A stretch of DNA of 64,000 nucleotides, from NCBI RefSeq assembly GCF_025399195.1, contig NW_026252122.1:124001-188000 (forward strand). The letters run 5' to 3'. The position numbers and the translations under genes are program-made. Source of the DNA: Umbelopsis ramanniana AG. Lineage: Eukaryota > Mucoromycota > Umbelopsidomycetes > Umbelopsidales > Umbelopsidaceae. Under the pieces are notes generated by a model that was not told where the DNA came from, made no database searches, and saw only the letters and a list, made by a program, of their open reading frames with translations. Below are positions 45,968-58,800 of this stretch, piece after piece (the first letter of the stretch is position 1; the number at the start of each line of letters is the position of its first letter).

Positions 45968-47176
45968 CTAGTTTGTACCAAGATGCTCCAGGACTTCTTC
46001 TAACACAATAGCAACACCGTCGTGCTCATTGCTTTGGGTGATGCGATCTAAAGAAGGAGAAGGGTTTCAAAGTGGTTAGAGGAGAGGGTTCACATTGTCT
46101 CAATGTCTCTTTCATCGGAATAAAGAGGGACGATCCATTAAAACGGAAGAATATTTATACGTATCCCCGCTCGTTGCGTCTCTTTACCTGCAATTTCCTT
46201 AACGCTAGGGTGAGCGTTGCCCACAGCGATACCAGTACCTATGGTTCGAAACACGAGGTATTAGAGTTCATCGAACCGGCATAATTGAACATATACAGAA
46301 GGAAAATGTCAGCTGACCAGCCCAAATAAGCATTTCGCTATCGTTCGGCATATCACCAAAAGCTATAACGTGCGCAGGTTCGTATCCAAGGTCCTTGCAA
46401 AGATCCTTGAGAGCTGAACCTTTTGACACCCCGGCAGCCGAGATCTCAATGGAGTGAGGGTTGCTGAAGGTGATGTTGACAATATCTTTCCACTCGTCTC
46501 CTCCAAACAGTTCAAGAAGTCGTTGGTTAAGAGTCTCGGCCATGACACCGGGCTGAATGACTACGAGTTTCTCGATCGTATCTTCTTCGTCCTTAATAAA
46601 CTCAGTGGGGTCACGTAGAATGTAATCGTGGTCTAGGAAATCTCGTCTGTTCACTTCATAGTTTTTGTCACAAACAAAATGAAGGCCACTTTCTGCTCCG
46701 AGGCAGACGCTGGGGCCGATATCTTGAAGGAGAGTATTGATAATTAATTTGACATGCTGGTTGGGAATAGAATATTTCTTAGCGATGGTCTTAGAAAACG
46801 AGTCATAGACAAGTCCACCGTTACAGCAAATGGTAAGAATATTATCCAAGCCCATCTGGTCAACAGCACATTGCATGGTCCGAGGAGGTCGTCCTGAAGC
46901 CAGCAGAACTCGAACACCTTGTTTAGCCAACTTATGAAGGACGTCTAATGCTCGTTTTGTTGGGGCACCTCCTGCTTGAGCAGTAACGTCGGAATGAACC
47001 AAAAGAGTTCCATCGAGATCCGAAGCTACCAATTTAATGTTGCTGAATGCATGTGGAGTCATGGTAATGATGTCGGGTTTGACAGAGGTTGCACTGACAG
47101 CTAGGCAGGCTTCTGTTAAAGCAGGGCAGCTGAGCTCCGGCGGGTGATGGGTTAGGGCAGCTGAGGGAGAATTCAT
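45968..47176 (-). CDS. Cof-type HAD-superfamily phosphatase (HAD-IIB)
   Basis: Hydrolase acting on small phosphorylated metabolites such as sugar phosphates or pyridoxal phosphate. Exons (minus) 47176-46318, 46238-46188 and 46047-45968 give 329 aa. All four HAD motifs are present: I ASDLDGTLL (nucleophile Asp), II VLLASGRPPR, III Lys in VSKGSALKDL, and IV IAFGDMPNDSEML; the C-terminus has GTGIAVGNAHPSVKEIAD. The large C2B cap lies between motifs II and III. The first ATG gives a 38-residue leader; an internal ATG (MTPHAFSNIK) just before the domain is an alternative start. It is divergent from the tricalbin gene (159 bp). Confidence 0.92.
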
Positions 47177-47335
47177 CTCAAGGCGTTTATTTGGGGGGAG
47201 ATTTTTTTATATGTTAATTTTGTTATGCAAATTTCCGCCCTAAGACAATTAAAAATACTGGCAGTGGTCGCAGAGTGAACTATTTGTCTCTTCTTTCCCT
47301 TTCTTCATCTCTTGTTTCAGCGTTTGGGAGACTCT
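47177..47335. promoter_or_regulatory. Divergent promoter (HAD phosphatase / tricalbin)
   Basis: 159 bp between start codons. A T-run at about 47203-47209 and a CT-rich leader just before the tricalbin ATG, ending in a possible splice acceptor (TTTCAG at 47315-47320), are the only elements seen. Confidence 0.45.
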
Positions 47336-50300
47336 ATGAATTCGCAAACCGAACTGCCGCCTGATGCCCAATCAAAGGCAGGTGAAGCTCAGAAACAAGC
47401 ACAGAAGTATGTCGAAAACACGTCTGGTGCAGCTAACGTTCATACTTTCGACGAAAATATGACACCACAGCAAAAGAGGGAGCAAATTGAAAAACAAATA
47501 CCAGCAGGAGTACTCCCACCTCAGAAGGAATCTCAACAACAGCCTGGCGCCATGGCTACGGACGTTGGTACACTGGATGCTGAAGAAATTCGCCTCACCG
47601 CGGCCAGTGCAGAAAAAAAACCTACCGCAGATGTTACAACAACAGGTGTTAAACAGCAAGCCAAGTCGGAACCTGGTGCCTTTACGAAAATTCCCAATTA
47701 CTACCGCTCAGGGTGGACTGCATTTTCCAATCTGCAAAATCCTGGTGGTTCTATTGAACTCCGAGCCGCAGAGAAGCCTGAAGATGCTTTTGGTGACCAG
47801 TTGAAGGAAGGCTGGTATGGTGAATGGTGGCAAAATGCCGGAGTGCTTCTTTTTACAGGGTTCTTTACTTGGCTTCTGATGAAAATGGGAGCCGGACTGG
47901 CCACCGTCCTGGTTGTTTGTGCTTTTCTTGGTATGTTACACTCTGTTACCTTCTCCCTCCTTGCTTGTTTCGCTAACCCTTTTATCACGTTGCACATAGG
48001 AACCTACTACCAAACAAGTGTTCGACGTTTTAGACGCAATGTGCGTGATGATATACAGCGAGAACTTATTAAGAATGATATGGCGGCTGGTTTTGAATCC
48101 ATGGACTGGTTAAACACTTTTCTCGGTAAAACCTCATCCGGAGCAAAGCGCAAGTGACCCTCTTCTAGATTATTCACACACAGCTTTTTTGCAGAGAAAT
48201 TCTGGCTTATCTTTGAACCTGTGCTTTGTGCACAAGTCATTGAACAAGTGGACACTGTCTTGGCAGATAACTGCCCTGCTTTCTTGGATTCTTTGCGGCT
48301 CACTACGTTTACTCTTGGCACCAAGCCTCCCCGCATTGATGCTGTCAAAACATATCGTAACACTCAGTCAGACATTGTGGTACAAAACCTTGAAAATTCG
48401 CTTGCCCTTTTGCTTTAACCCGACCTCACCGATTTATTCGTTTCAGACTATGGATTGGAAGGTTTCGTTCACGCCAACTGATGTTTATGATATGACACCA
48501 AGAGAACAAGAAACAAAGGTCAACCCTAAAATTATCCTGACTATACGCGTCGGAAAGGGTATGCTAGGAGCTGGTATGCCTGTCCTAGTGGAGGATATCA
48601 GCTTCAAAGGCTACATGCGTGTTAAAGTCAAACTAATGAGCAAGTTTCCACATGCTAAACGCGTTGAACTTTGCTTTATGGAAAAACCTGAATTCGACTA
48701 TGTGCTCAAACCTGTAGGAGGAGAAACATTTGGATTTGATATTAACAATGTAAGCAGGCTAGTCTACTTTTTTCAGAGACATGCTACATCGTCGGCTGAT
48801 ACAAACTCAACCTTTGCAAAACATTAGATTCCTGGTCTACAAGGCTTCATTCGCGATCAAGTCCACTCTAATTTGGGTCCCATGATGTACTATCCTAATG
48901 TCTTCACTTTGGATGTTGAAAAACTGATGTCTGGCGATATGGACATGACTTCTGCGAATGGTGTCTTGGCCGTCACCGTGTATTCTGCCTCCAAGATCAA
49001 GTCCGGCGATTTGTTTGGAGGAGGTTCCATTGACCCATATGTTCGTTTCCGTATCAATCGCGGCCCAGACCTAGGTCGCACCAGTGTTTTGAATAACACT
49101 GACGAACCAAACTGGAATGAAACACACTTCTTGCTCCTCAATAACTTAAATGATAGTCTATCTATGGACCTCTGTGGAAAGAACAATACTACTCGGGATC
49201 GCGACTTTGGATCCGTAGTTTATGCGCTCCAGAAACTCGCAGATTCTGAAGACGCCTCGGACGAAGGAGCGTAAGTATCAACAAAGTGCTGGCTGGAGGC
49301 CAAAGAGACCAAATTTATCTTACTTACGAAATTGTTAATTTCCTTCACGTAGCAATTTACAAGTGCTTCGTCATGGTAAACCTATGAGTGAACTCAAAGT
49401 CGATCTTAGATACCTTCCAGTGTCTAAGCCAACCAAACAAGACGATGGATCTATCATCCCAGCTGTTGAATCAAGTAAGTTGTTTAATATATTACAATTA
49501 GCCATGACGTTTCTATCCTGACAGTGCCATCATAACAGATTCCGGTATCTTGCGATTTACCATACACGAAGTCAAAGGTTTATCCGGTAAACCTAGTCCG
49601 TATGCTCGTGTGCTCGTCAATGGAACAGAAAAGATCAAGAGTAAGCCATTGAAGAGGAACGCCAATCCCAAGTTTGAGAAGGTTGTTGAGGTACTGGTCA
49701 TTGATAAGACTGAGGTACAAATGCGCGTACAAATCCAAGACGCAACGAGCTTTTCATCCGATGTTGAACTTGGTTCATGGTCCGCAAGTTTATTGAGTAT
49801 CTTTGACAAAATTGAGAAGAATGAAGGATGGTGGGATCTGACTCGCAATGGCAAAAATTGTGGCCGTCTGCGCATTAGTGCCGAATGGAAACCGGTGGTT
49901 ATGACTGGCTTAGCTGAAAGTCTCGGTGGCCATGGCTATTACTGTATGTTTTCCTTTTTAAGAGCTGCGTGTAAATGATACACCTCGTCATCAACTAACC
50001 TTCATTTCGCTTTAGCACCGCCTATTGGTATTGTGCGACTTTTACTCTGGGAAGCTAGAGACCTGAAGAACGTTGAATCTGTTGGTGGTGGAAAGTCTGA
50101 TCCATATGTGCGAATCAAGTCTGGTGTTCAAATTCGTGCATGTACTGAAGTCGTCGATAACAACCTGAACCCAGAATGGGGAGCCGTTGTTTACGTACCC
50201 ATCCATTCTGATAAGGAAGATCTTACTCTCGAGGTTATGGATTGGAATGCAAATAGCAAGGACAAATCTCTCGGTATGACAGATCTTAGCGTCAAAGAAT

Positions 50301-52956
50301 TGGTTAAGATGTGTGCTGAAGGAGAAGGCGACACTCTTCAAAAGTGGTATGAATCTACTGGAGCCAAAATTGACAAGTAAGTGAATAACTTATACTGTTC
50401 CGCTCGCCTCTACCATGTGTAATAATATTGAACTCTTATTCTCTCTATTTGATTAGATGGGCTCCATTGAAGTCTCTCGACCGCACTCAGGTGAAGGGAG
50501 AAATCAAATATGAAGCTGAATTCTACCCAACGCTTGCTCTAGCTAAGGATGCTAGCATCAAAGACAAAGAAAATGCTGTCAAAGAAAAGGCTGAAGCCAA
50601 AGCAGAAGAGGCAGAAACCCGTGGCGAATTATCCGATGTACAAGCTGAGACAGACAAGATGATTGCAGAGATTGATGCTGAATGCCCAGAAAAAGATTTG
50701 CATGGCACATACATCAAGTATACACCGGACGATATCGTCGATTTGCGATCCTACGAGTCTGGTGTCTTGACGGTTAAAATCCATGAAATATCATTCGATA
50801 AGCCAACATTTGCTTATGCTGAGGTGCTGATTGATTCTATCCAATCTCAATACCGTACCACCAAACTTCGTGGTCGCAGCTTGGAGTTCAATGAAACCAC
50901 CGATGCATTCGTAAAAGAGTCCGACTTTAGCAAAGTCGCTATTCAGATCAAGCCAGGTAACGCTGACGAGAAAGACGACGATGTCATGGCTTATTGGGTT
51001 GGCCAAGCCAATGACATTATTCGAAAAATTCAATGGAGAAACCGTACCTTGCGCGACGAAGGCAAAGGCACTAGTACTGTAGATGACGGTGAATGGTTTT
51101 CGCTATTTGGTGGAGACAATACAACTGGCAAGATTCGACTTAGCTTTAAGTTCTCGCCCGTCCTCGACTTCACTTTGGATCCAAAGGAAAGCTTGGAGAG
51201 TAAGTAAAGACTTGTTATGATTTCTGCCATCGAATAGCTAATTAATCACTTGTATTTACTGCAGACCAAGGCAACCTGACTGTTACTCTCATCAGTGCCC
51301 AGTCTTTGATGGCTGCCGACAAGTCAGGTATGAAATAACAGAAGCAATTATGTTACTTGCATCATGCAGCGCGCTAATGAATATGCCTTTTGTATTTGCA
51401 GGCAAGAGTGATCCTTATGTTGTCTTTTCCATTGACGGCAATAAGGTGTATAAGAGCGCAACCATCAAGAAGAATCTAAATCCAAAGTGGAAGAACGAAA
51501 GTTTTACAGCTCCTGTTGTAAGTAATCCTCTGACATCTGTTTGGAATTTTGTTAATTTTCTGTATTTAACCCCACCCATTGAACTTTCCAAACTTGACAT
51601 GAATTTTCCTTACAGCTCTCACGATTTGCGTCCAGTTTCCGATTGGAAGTCTTTGATTGGAACCAAGTTGGATCAGGCATGCCACTCGGTACGGTCTCGT
51701 TTTTATTAGCGGGTTTCTATCTATGATGGTCTTAGTTTGCTAATTACCCATGCATTTCCTCCCCCTTACAGGTTCAACCGGTATCTCGTTATCCAGGCTA
51801 GAAAGTTTTACCGCGCAGGAAATTGACTTGCCGCTTGAAGGGGTTAAGGGGGTTACCGGCAGTGTCAAGATTAGAATACTGTGGCAACCTCAACTCCTCG
51901 CTCGCAAAAAGCAGCATACATCCATTCTATCTAGTGGAGCCAAGGTATTAACCGGTACGGCTGGCGCTACTGTTGGTGCGGGTATGGCTGTTATTGGAGG
52001 TGGTGCTGCCATCGCTGGTGAAGGTCTCCAGTTGGGAGGTAAAGTAGTTGGAGGTGGACTTCAAGCTGGTACTAAGGTCATTGGAGGTGGTCTGAGCGTT
52101 GGCTCCAAAGTGGTTGGAGGCGGAGGAAAAGCTATTGGAGGTGGTCTCAATTCTGTTTTCCACATTGGACGAAAGTCAAGCAAACAAGATGTCAAGACTG
52201 ACGCTACTGATGGAAATCAATCCGGCAATATGCTGGTGCCAGAAAGTGGAGTCATTCCCAATAGTCAATCGTCTTCTACTTCCACTATAAATGGACAAAA
52301 CAAGCGAAACTCTATGGATCCCACGGCTAGAGGTAAGAGCTTTGTTTGGCGTAAAGAGAGCGAACAAGACGGAATACGGAAAGCCAACAAAAATTACCCG
52401 TTGTAATTTTTGTTTTTTCAAACCTAATGTTCGCCTCTTTGTTTTTAATAACCCTGTCGCTTATGCCTTTTTCATTTCTTATGGCTACAGGTGAACTAAC
52501 AGAAACCACTGGAGCAAATGGCATCGTTGAGGTTCATGTTATATCTGCAAGAGGCCTAAAGGGAGTAGACAAAAGTGGTACTAGCGATCCTTTTGTTCGA
52601 CTCAAAGTTGGTAAAGACCACAGCAAAACGAAGCACATTAAAAAGTCACTGGACCCACAATGGTATGTAAATAGGGAAGCGCTTTAAGAAATGATCATCT
52701 TGTTCTGACTTTTTTTTTTTTTTGCGCTAGGAATGAGACTTTCAAATTCAAGGTGACAGAAGCTCCAGTTGGACTTGAGCTGGATGTTAAGGACCATAAC
52801 ACCTTGTCATCCTCTATTGCTCTCGGTAGCTTCCATGCTAACTTATGGGATATACTAAAGGTTCAACCTGGTCAGTCTGCTGAGACAGAGCAATGGTTCC
52901 CTATATCTCCACCTGGTAGTGGTGAGATCCAAATCAGGCTTGTATTTAGTCCTTGA
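47336..52956 (+). CDS. Tricalbin / extended synaptotagmin-like ER-plasma membrane tether (SMP + six C2 domains)
   Basis: Tethers cortical ER to the plasma membrane and moves lipids through its SMP domain. Fifteen exons: 47336-47930, 48000-48125, 48195-48379, 48447-48749, 48828-49270, 49353-49474, 49539-49943, 50016-50376, 50457-51199, 51265-51327, 51402-51517, 51616-51688, 51772-52332, 52491-52662, 52731-52956; 1497 aa. Order: hydrophilic N-terminus; ER membrane hairpin (about 167-200); SMP domain (about 200-425, with [13 protein letters not shown] and MDWKVSFTP); then C2 domains (about 430-560, 592-720, 726-840), a charged coiled coil (about 870-915), C2 (about 935-1075), C2 (about 1095-1210), a Gly-rich repeat tract (about 1238-1305), and a final C2 (about 1385-1495). 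Asp ligands for calcium are seen in SDPYV and SDPFV loops of several C2s. Starting at 47336 avoids an upstream non-ATG extension. Confidence 0.94.
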
Positions 52957-53365
52957 TGAAGTGGTAAAAACGGCGCAATGGACAGAGAACGTGTCTACCG
53001 CTATGTTAAAGATTTTTAGTCTTTCTTGTGTATAACTTTAGTATCAATAGAATACTTGTGTGCGTTATTTGTAAAGATCTGCCGCCGTATCTATGTACTC
53101 AATTCTACCTTACATATTTTTTCGCCTGTTATGAAATACATTATATTGCTGCTTGAAATAATGAATGAAGAATCAAACTCATTGGTTGCATGACTGCTTC
53201 TTTTTGTCGCCGTTCAAATTCTCTAAACCTTCCTCATTGCCTTCGCCTTTTCTCTCTCCTCAGCTCACGCTCAGAGAACAGCGTTTAAAGTCTAACGCAA
53301 GGCGCAGAACATCCATACCGAACCTCAGAATACGCTACGTTGATCGAACAATACAATAACTTGAT
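52957..53365. other. Intergenic: tricalbin 3'UTR and PHD-gene promoter
   Basis: About 410 bp, AT-rich at the left and CT-rich (53200-53265) before the PHD-gene start. No gene recognised. Confidence 0.45.
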
Positions 53366-55416
53366 ATGAGTAAGTCAGACTCTCATCTCTTTCCTGGCAC
53401 CCTCTTCCTTTTTTTTTTTCTCGGGAAATCTCTTTCTACTTGTTATGCGAATGGGCGTCAATGCTTTGTTCGCGAGTACCCTTCGCTTGGAATGATTCAC
53501 TCACTGGTGTTGCTCTTAGCTGCAGATAGACCAAGGCGAGCAAGAGCCGGAAGAAACCAACAAAAACTTCAAAGATTGCCGTCGGTGTCCTCCGATGACG
53601 ATAGTTCTGACGAAAATTCAGTAACTCGATGCATTTGCCACAAAATCCGTAAGCTCTTTTCCACTTGTCCAGCGTATTGTTTCAAAAGCACTAATAAAAA
53701 TGAGCCTCTCTTGTTGTAGATAATGATGGAATGATGGTGCAGTGTGATAATTGCAACGTATGGCAGCACTGCCCCTGCGTAGGTCTGGAAGGTATCTCTG
53801 AAGACGAAATGCCCGATCAGTACTATTGTGAAGAATGCAAGCCTGAAAATCACGTTATGGTAGATTCATATGGAAGGTGAGTTATTCGTTGGCGATTTGG
53901 GCTGTCTAGGGCTCTATTGAAGTTACTAATTTTTTTTTGTGCGTGTGTAATTTTTTTTTTTCTTCCTCCCCCTCTTTTGCTATGCAATGCTATCTTCAGG
54001 TACCGTCGAGTATATGATCCCAAAGGTCTTATACAACAAAGTCAAAGAGCGCATAAGAAGAGAACCACGATGAATAGTGCTGATGCAACAGACTCTATTC
54101 CCGAACTTTACCAAATACTCGCGTCAGATAATAACGGCCATCCACCTGAATCTATTAGCCCTTCCATGACTTCGGATACCATAACAGCCACCACAGCTGC
54201 TACTAACAGCACCAGCACTACCTTAGACATTGATGATACCATTGGCCCTAGGTTCTCAAAGCGCCGACGAAGCACCACCAGTACCAGCGATACCTCTCGA
54301 TCAGCTCAAGCCACTAAACGGGACCTTTTGGTGAAGCCATCGCGGTCGACTTCTCCAACCGCGCTCAAGCAAAACGTGGATCAAGAAAACAAGACAAACG
54401 GTCGTGGAACCAAGCGTCGAACGGTATCAGATAGATCTGCAAAATTGCGTGCCAGCGCAAGCCCTCAAATAGCATTCAAGGAATTACCGGATGGCATCAA
54501 TACCAGACGAAGAGGAGGTAATCTCGACATAAGGCAAAAATCAAGTGAAGCAGGAGAGGTACAAGATATGGAAGGCGAAGATGAACAGGAGAATGAAGCG
54601 CAAAACGGACATACCATTACTAGACGACGGGGGGCTGCGGCAGCTAACAGTCGCACCAAGAAGCTCAGCAATGAACCTCGGCGGCGAGGGAAAGCAGTAG
54701 CTGCAAGCCCACTTTCTCCCAATCTTGACCGACATGTTCCTAGCAAACATAGTCCGTTAATCACACATAAGGAAGATATGGACACAAAGATTCGTGCTCC
54801 TCTATCGCCTTATGAAGAACGTCTTTCTGATACCGAAAGCCCTCGCATGCGTGCCAAAACACCTCCAACAAAGATACGCTACCCATCCAATAAGATGTCC
54901 CTTGGCGACATGGATAAACGTGCGTCTCAAATTCTGAGATACATCAACCGTATGCAACTGACAATGACCAAGAAGCAACGCTCTGGGTATCATCGACAAG
55001 ATGCGCATGCACAAATTGATCCAGTGTTGATATCTAAACCCTTGACGGAGAATTGTAGTAACGGAAATATCAATGGTAACAACAAACTGGTGGGTGAACT
55101 AGAGGTAGCGTCTGGTAACGCGCCAGCCATAGTGTTGCAGCGATCCTTGTCCATTAGTTCCATGGCTTCATCGCTCAGCAGTGCATCAACTATACCACTC
55201 AATGAAGATGACGGTAAATCGACGAAAGGAGAGGAAGAGGAAAAGTGTTGCATTCCAGCACCAGAACATGCCACAGCACTTGAAATCATGGATAGGCTGG
55301 CTTGCGAACTGGTAAAATTTCAAACTCGATTTGGTCCTCAAAAGAGCCACACCCACTCAGAACAAGGTCGACATAACCACCAACCAGACGATCGATTGCC
55401 TGTACGCAGTGTATGA
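53366..55416 (+). CDS. PHD-finger protein, Cti6-like
   Basis: Chromatin reader; yeast Cti6 is a PHD subunit of the Rpd3L histone deacetylase. Exons 53366-53369, 53526-53648, 53720-53876 and 54000-55416 give 566 aa. The first coding exon has only four bases (ATG plus A), joined to an AGA-rich N-terminus (MNRPRRARAGRN). The PHD finger spans C37-C82 with all eight C4-H-C3 ligands (CICHKIHNDGMMVQCDNC, WQHCPC, CEEC). It is followed by the linker KPENHVMVDSYGRYRRVYDP. The remainder is basic, Ser/Thr/Arg-rich, probably disordered, ending with a short helix (LEIMDRLACELVKFQTRFG). Assignment to Cti6 rests on the PHD finger and layout only. Confidence 0.85.
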
Positions 55417-55843
55417 ATCCACTGAAACTCGCTCGCCCAGTCATATACACCTCTCATCCTGACATCGTATACCCTCGTCCCTTCTTTATACACCTCCCCA
55501 TTCACGCGCTAAAATCTTTTTTGATCACCCAACGCAATCCACCATAAAAACAAAAGAGAGCATCCCAAATCTCAATCCTCGTCACCTACATCTTCTTCTG
55601 TCAACCCTTCTGTGTCTCATTTTTTTTTTGGTCTTCTTCCTCTTTTAATCAAAGATTCCCTTTTGTTCTTATTGCATTGTGCAAAAATTTTTTTGGCACA
55701 CCACGTAGTGCCTACCAACGTAGGTGTTCTGGTAGACCTGGCTTGAATCCAGAACACATATATATAAAATCAACGAATTAGTTAAAGTAGGTTGCGTAGG
55801 CTTGTTTATGAGTTTATATTTGGAATGATTTATATTGTGGATT
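55417..55843. other. Convergent 3' ends (PHD gene / importin)
   Basis: 427 bp between convergent stops, CT-rich then AT-rich, with T-runs at about 55620-55629 and 55687-55693. No gene recognised. Confidence 0.5.
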
Positions 55844-58800
55844 TTATGCCAATTGTTGTGCTTGTCCATGTTGTTCTACAAGATATACATTAGCCTATAG
55901 GTGTGCTGGCTGGCAACGATAACAATTTTGACACTCACCTGCAGTGGATAGAATATCCATCAATTGCTGCTGCTGCTCAATGTTGAGACTGGATGTCAAT
56001 AGAGTGTATGACTGTGCTTGGGTTTGCTGTAAATCTGGTTCAAGAGGTTGGACAGTGGGTGATTAGCACTTGAGGGAAAAATGTAAGACACCGCGGTGGA
56101 GTCGTGCAAACTGCTTACTTTTGAATGCATGTGCAAAGGTGATATATGGATCGACATTGTCAAGGGGAGACTCAAACAAAATCTCTTCTCCAATCTCTTC
56201 TTCCTCCTCCTCGTCATCCGTCGCCTGACTTGCAGCCCCATTGGCTTGCTGGGCAAGGAACTCAAGGTACTCGGCATCCTCATCCTCCACATCGTCGTCT
56301 TCATCTACATCCCAAGTCTATTAGCCTAAGGAGATTCATGCCACTTGCTCATATGCGGTACACTTACTGTCATCCTCGCCGTTGTCGGTGCTATTTTCAT
56401 CTGTGGTATCCGCCGTGGCTTCCGAAGCCTCATCGTCAGGAATATCTCCAGTGTAATAGCGCTCCATCTCTTCTCGATCTATAATAATTTTGGTCAATGT
56501 ACACATCCTACAGCCATGGTACGTAGACCAGCGAGCTTACTTTGAATAGCTTTAGGAAGCGTTTGGAATGCAGTGATGATAGCATCCAACATACTGGGCC
56601 ATCCATCTCGGAGAGAAGTGGGTACTTGGTCAAATGGCATGTCCAATATCGCACAAAGTGATACTACGATCAGCTTCTTGTCATGTACTCTACAAATCCA
56701 CCATCAGGAACCCTATTTCACATTAAAACAACCTGAACGTATGAAATGGCCACGTACCTGGAGAATTTTGGTACAGTCTGGAACCAAAGACTAAAGAATC
56801 CTTTAATCCATTGGTTCTCTTCTAGGAGTCGAATGGTAAGTGCCGGATTGTAGTGGAGACTGTTGATGACCACTTCGAGGCAGTGCACGCGGAATTCGAC
56901 CGTCTTCATGGAATTGGCAAATATGAATTGGAAAGCAAGGTTTAGGAACGGTGGGATGTAGGAGTCGATGTGGCCGCGACAGTTGAGTAGCATAGATTCA
57001 ATGAGTTTGCACGCGCACACCCGATCACTCTCGCCCAAGCGATCGCTGTTCATGACCTATGAAAGTGAGAGGTTTAACATAATTGCATGGGGATGTTGTC
57101 GTCAAAAAGTTGAGCTCTTACCGTTTCAATAATGTCATACATCATGGCTTGATGCTCTTGGCTTGAGCAAATGACTTGATGGCCGTATGAAATATAATTA
57201 TCAAGGCACGGAAGCATTTCTTGAAACAAGGTCATTAGTCCAATTGCATTACTATCGTCGCTTTGCGCATGATATTGGGTACTTACCATCCATAAAGTCA
57301 ACAGCCGAGGTCTTGAAAGCCTTGTAAATAAGGCCGAGTACATTCCACATTGGTTCACTAATGGTCTTTGCTGAAAATGTGCAAGAATCGATGATCTCAA
57401 ATATCTCGTCATATAAATCTGTTTGCAGAAAGGGCAGTCAAGATGGATGGTGGGTTACAAAATGTCTGGCAAGGATGCGAATAGCAAGATTTTGTTTTAC
57501 CGATGATAGAATTTTCAAGAGTATAGGAGATGACAGGCTGTAGCACTGTTTCCAATTGACTGAGCATTTCGGGAGTACTTTGAAGACTGAGAATAAGGGT
57601 ACCAATAGTCTTGAGCACACCCATAGCAGCCATGATCTTGTCAGCTACGCCGTCTGTATTGATTGATCCAGACAATACGTCTTCCTCGGTGATATCCTTT
57701 TGTGCTTGCGAAACATCCTCCATGATGCGCAAGAACGTATCTCTCTATATGTGACAATGAATCAGAAATGGATCACGAGCGGAACTTTTTGAAAGTGTAC
57801 TCTTTCACATACCAACTGGGTACAGAGCTGAACGGCAAAAGGCACCAATTGTTCAGCAAAAATTTCAACGAATTCCTCCATCACATTAGCAAGCACGTCC
57901 GCGTCAATCTCGTTTGTCAAGTTCAGAAGTTCTAATGCCATGCGCAGGTAAGTACCATGTATATGAACATGTCTAGCGTAAGCATAATGTACATACCTTG
58001 CATGATGAAAGGCAAGTTTGGTACCATGGCGTCTCGTACTAAGCGTTGAATGTATTAGTACCGTACCGGACCATGACTTGATCCACCTTCAACTTACCAA
58101 TTTCATGTCTGATCATTGGCTGAAGCGCTAATGCAGCATGCACTTTGACAGGAAGCTCATTATCCTTCAAACAACCAAGTAGGCTATTGTACAAGATGGA
58201 TAAATTCTGAATGATAGATAACATTAGGTTTTTGTTTCATGCATGTGCGGTCATAACTTCACTTACTTCTTCACTAGCAAAGTCGAAATCGCTAAACTGA
58301 CGAGTAATACTGCAAGCCTGTGTAGACAAATCGATCAGTGGACATTGAGTACATATAGTGGTAGTAAAGAAGGCACTCACTCTGGCTCTTAAGAATGGGA
58401 ATGGACTGTTGAACTCGGGAAATACGTGTGCGACAAAGAAAGGCTCCATCATGGATGCGACCGTTTGCTAAAGAGATACCTGATAAGAGACGTGGTAGTG
58501 TACCAATTTTTTTTTTTTTCAATGTCCCGGGCCATACCTTTGACAAAATTTCATTTGAAAGACAACCGACAATGTTCAAAGCGCCATCCTTTTCCTTTCC
58601 GTTGCGAAGCTCGGGAGCAGTTGTTAAATATTTGGTCAAGAGTTCATTGGTAAAGGTCAAGATTGTCATGAAGGTCTGCTTTCGTCTGTGCCTTGCCATA
58701 TCTATCAGCAGATTACTGGCATGCATCTGTGCTGAGTGGAAATCTTCAAGGGGATCTAAGGGGAGCATGTTCGTGAATATGCTATAGTGGTGCAGTGTGA

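Noticed and set aside
48126-48157. Tricalbin ending at the stop near 48157 as a short protein
   Set aside because: A GTAAAA donor and TTTTTGCAG acceptor join the exons in frame into a complete SMP domain, so the apparent stop lies in an intron.
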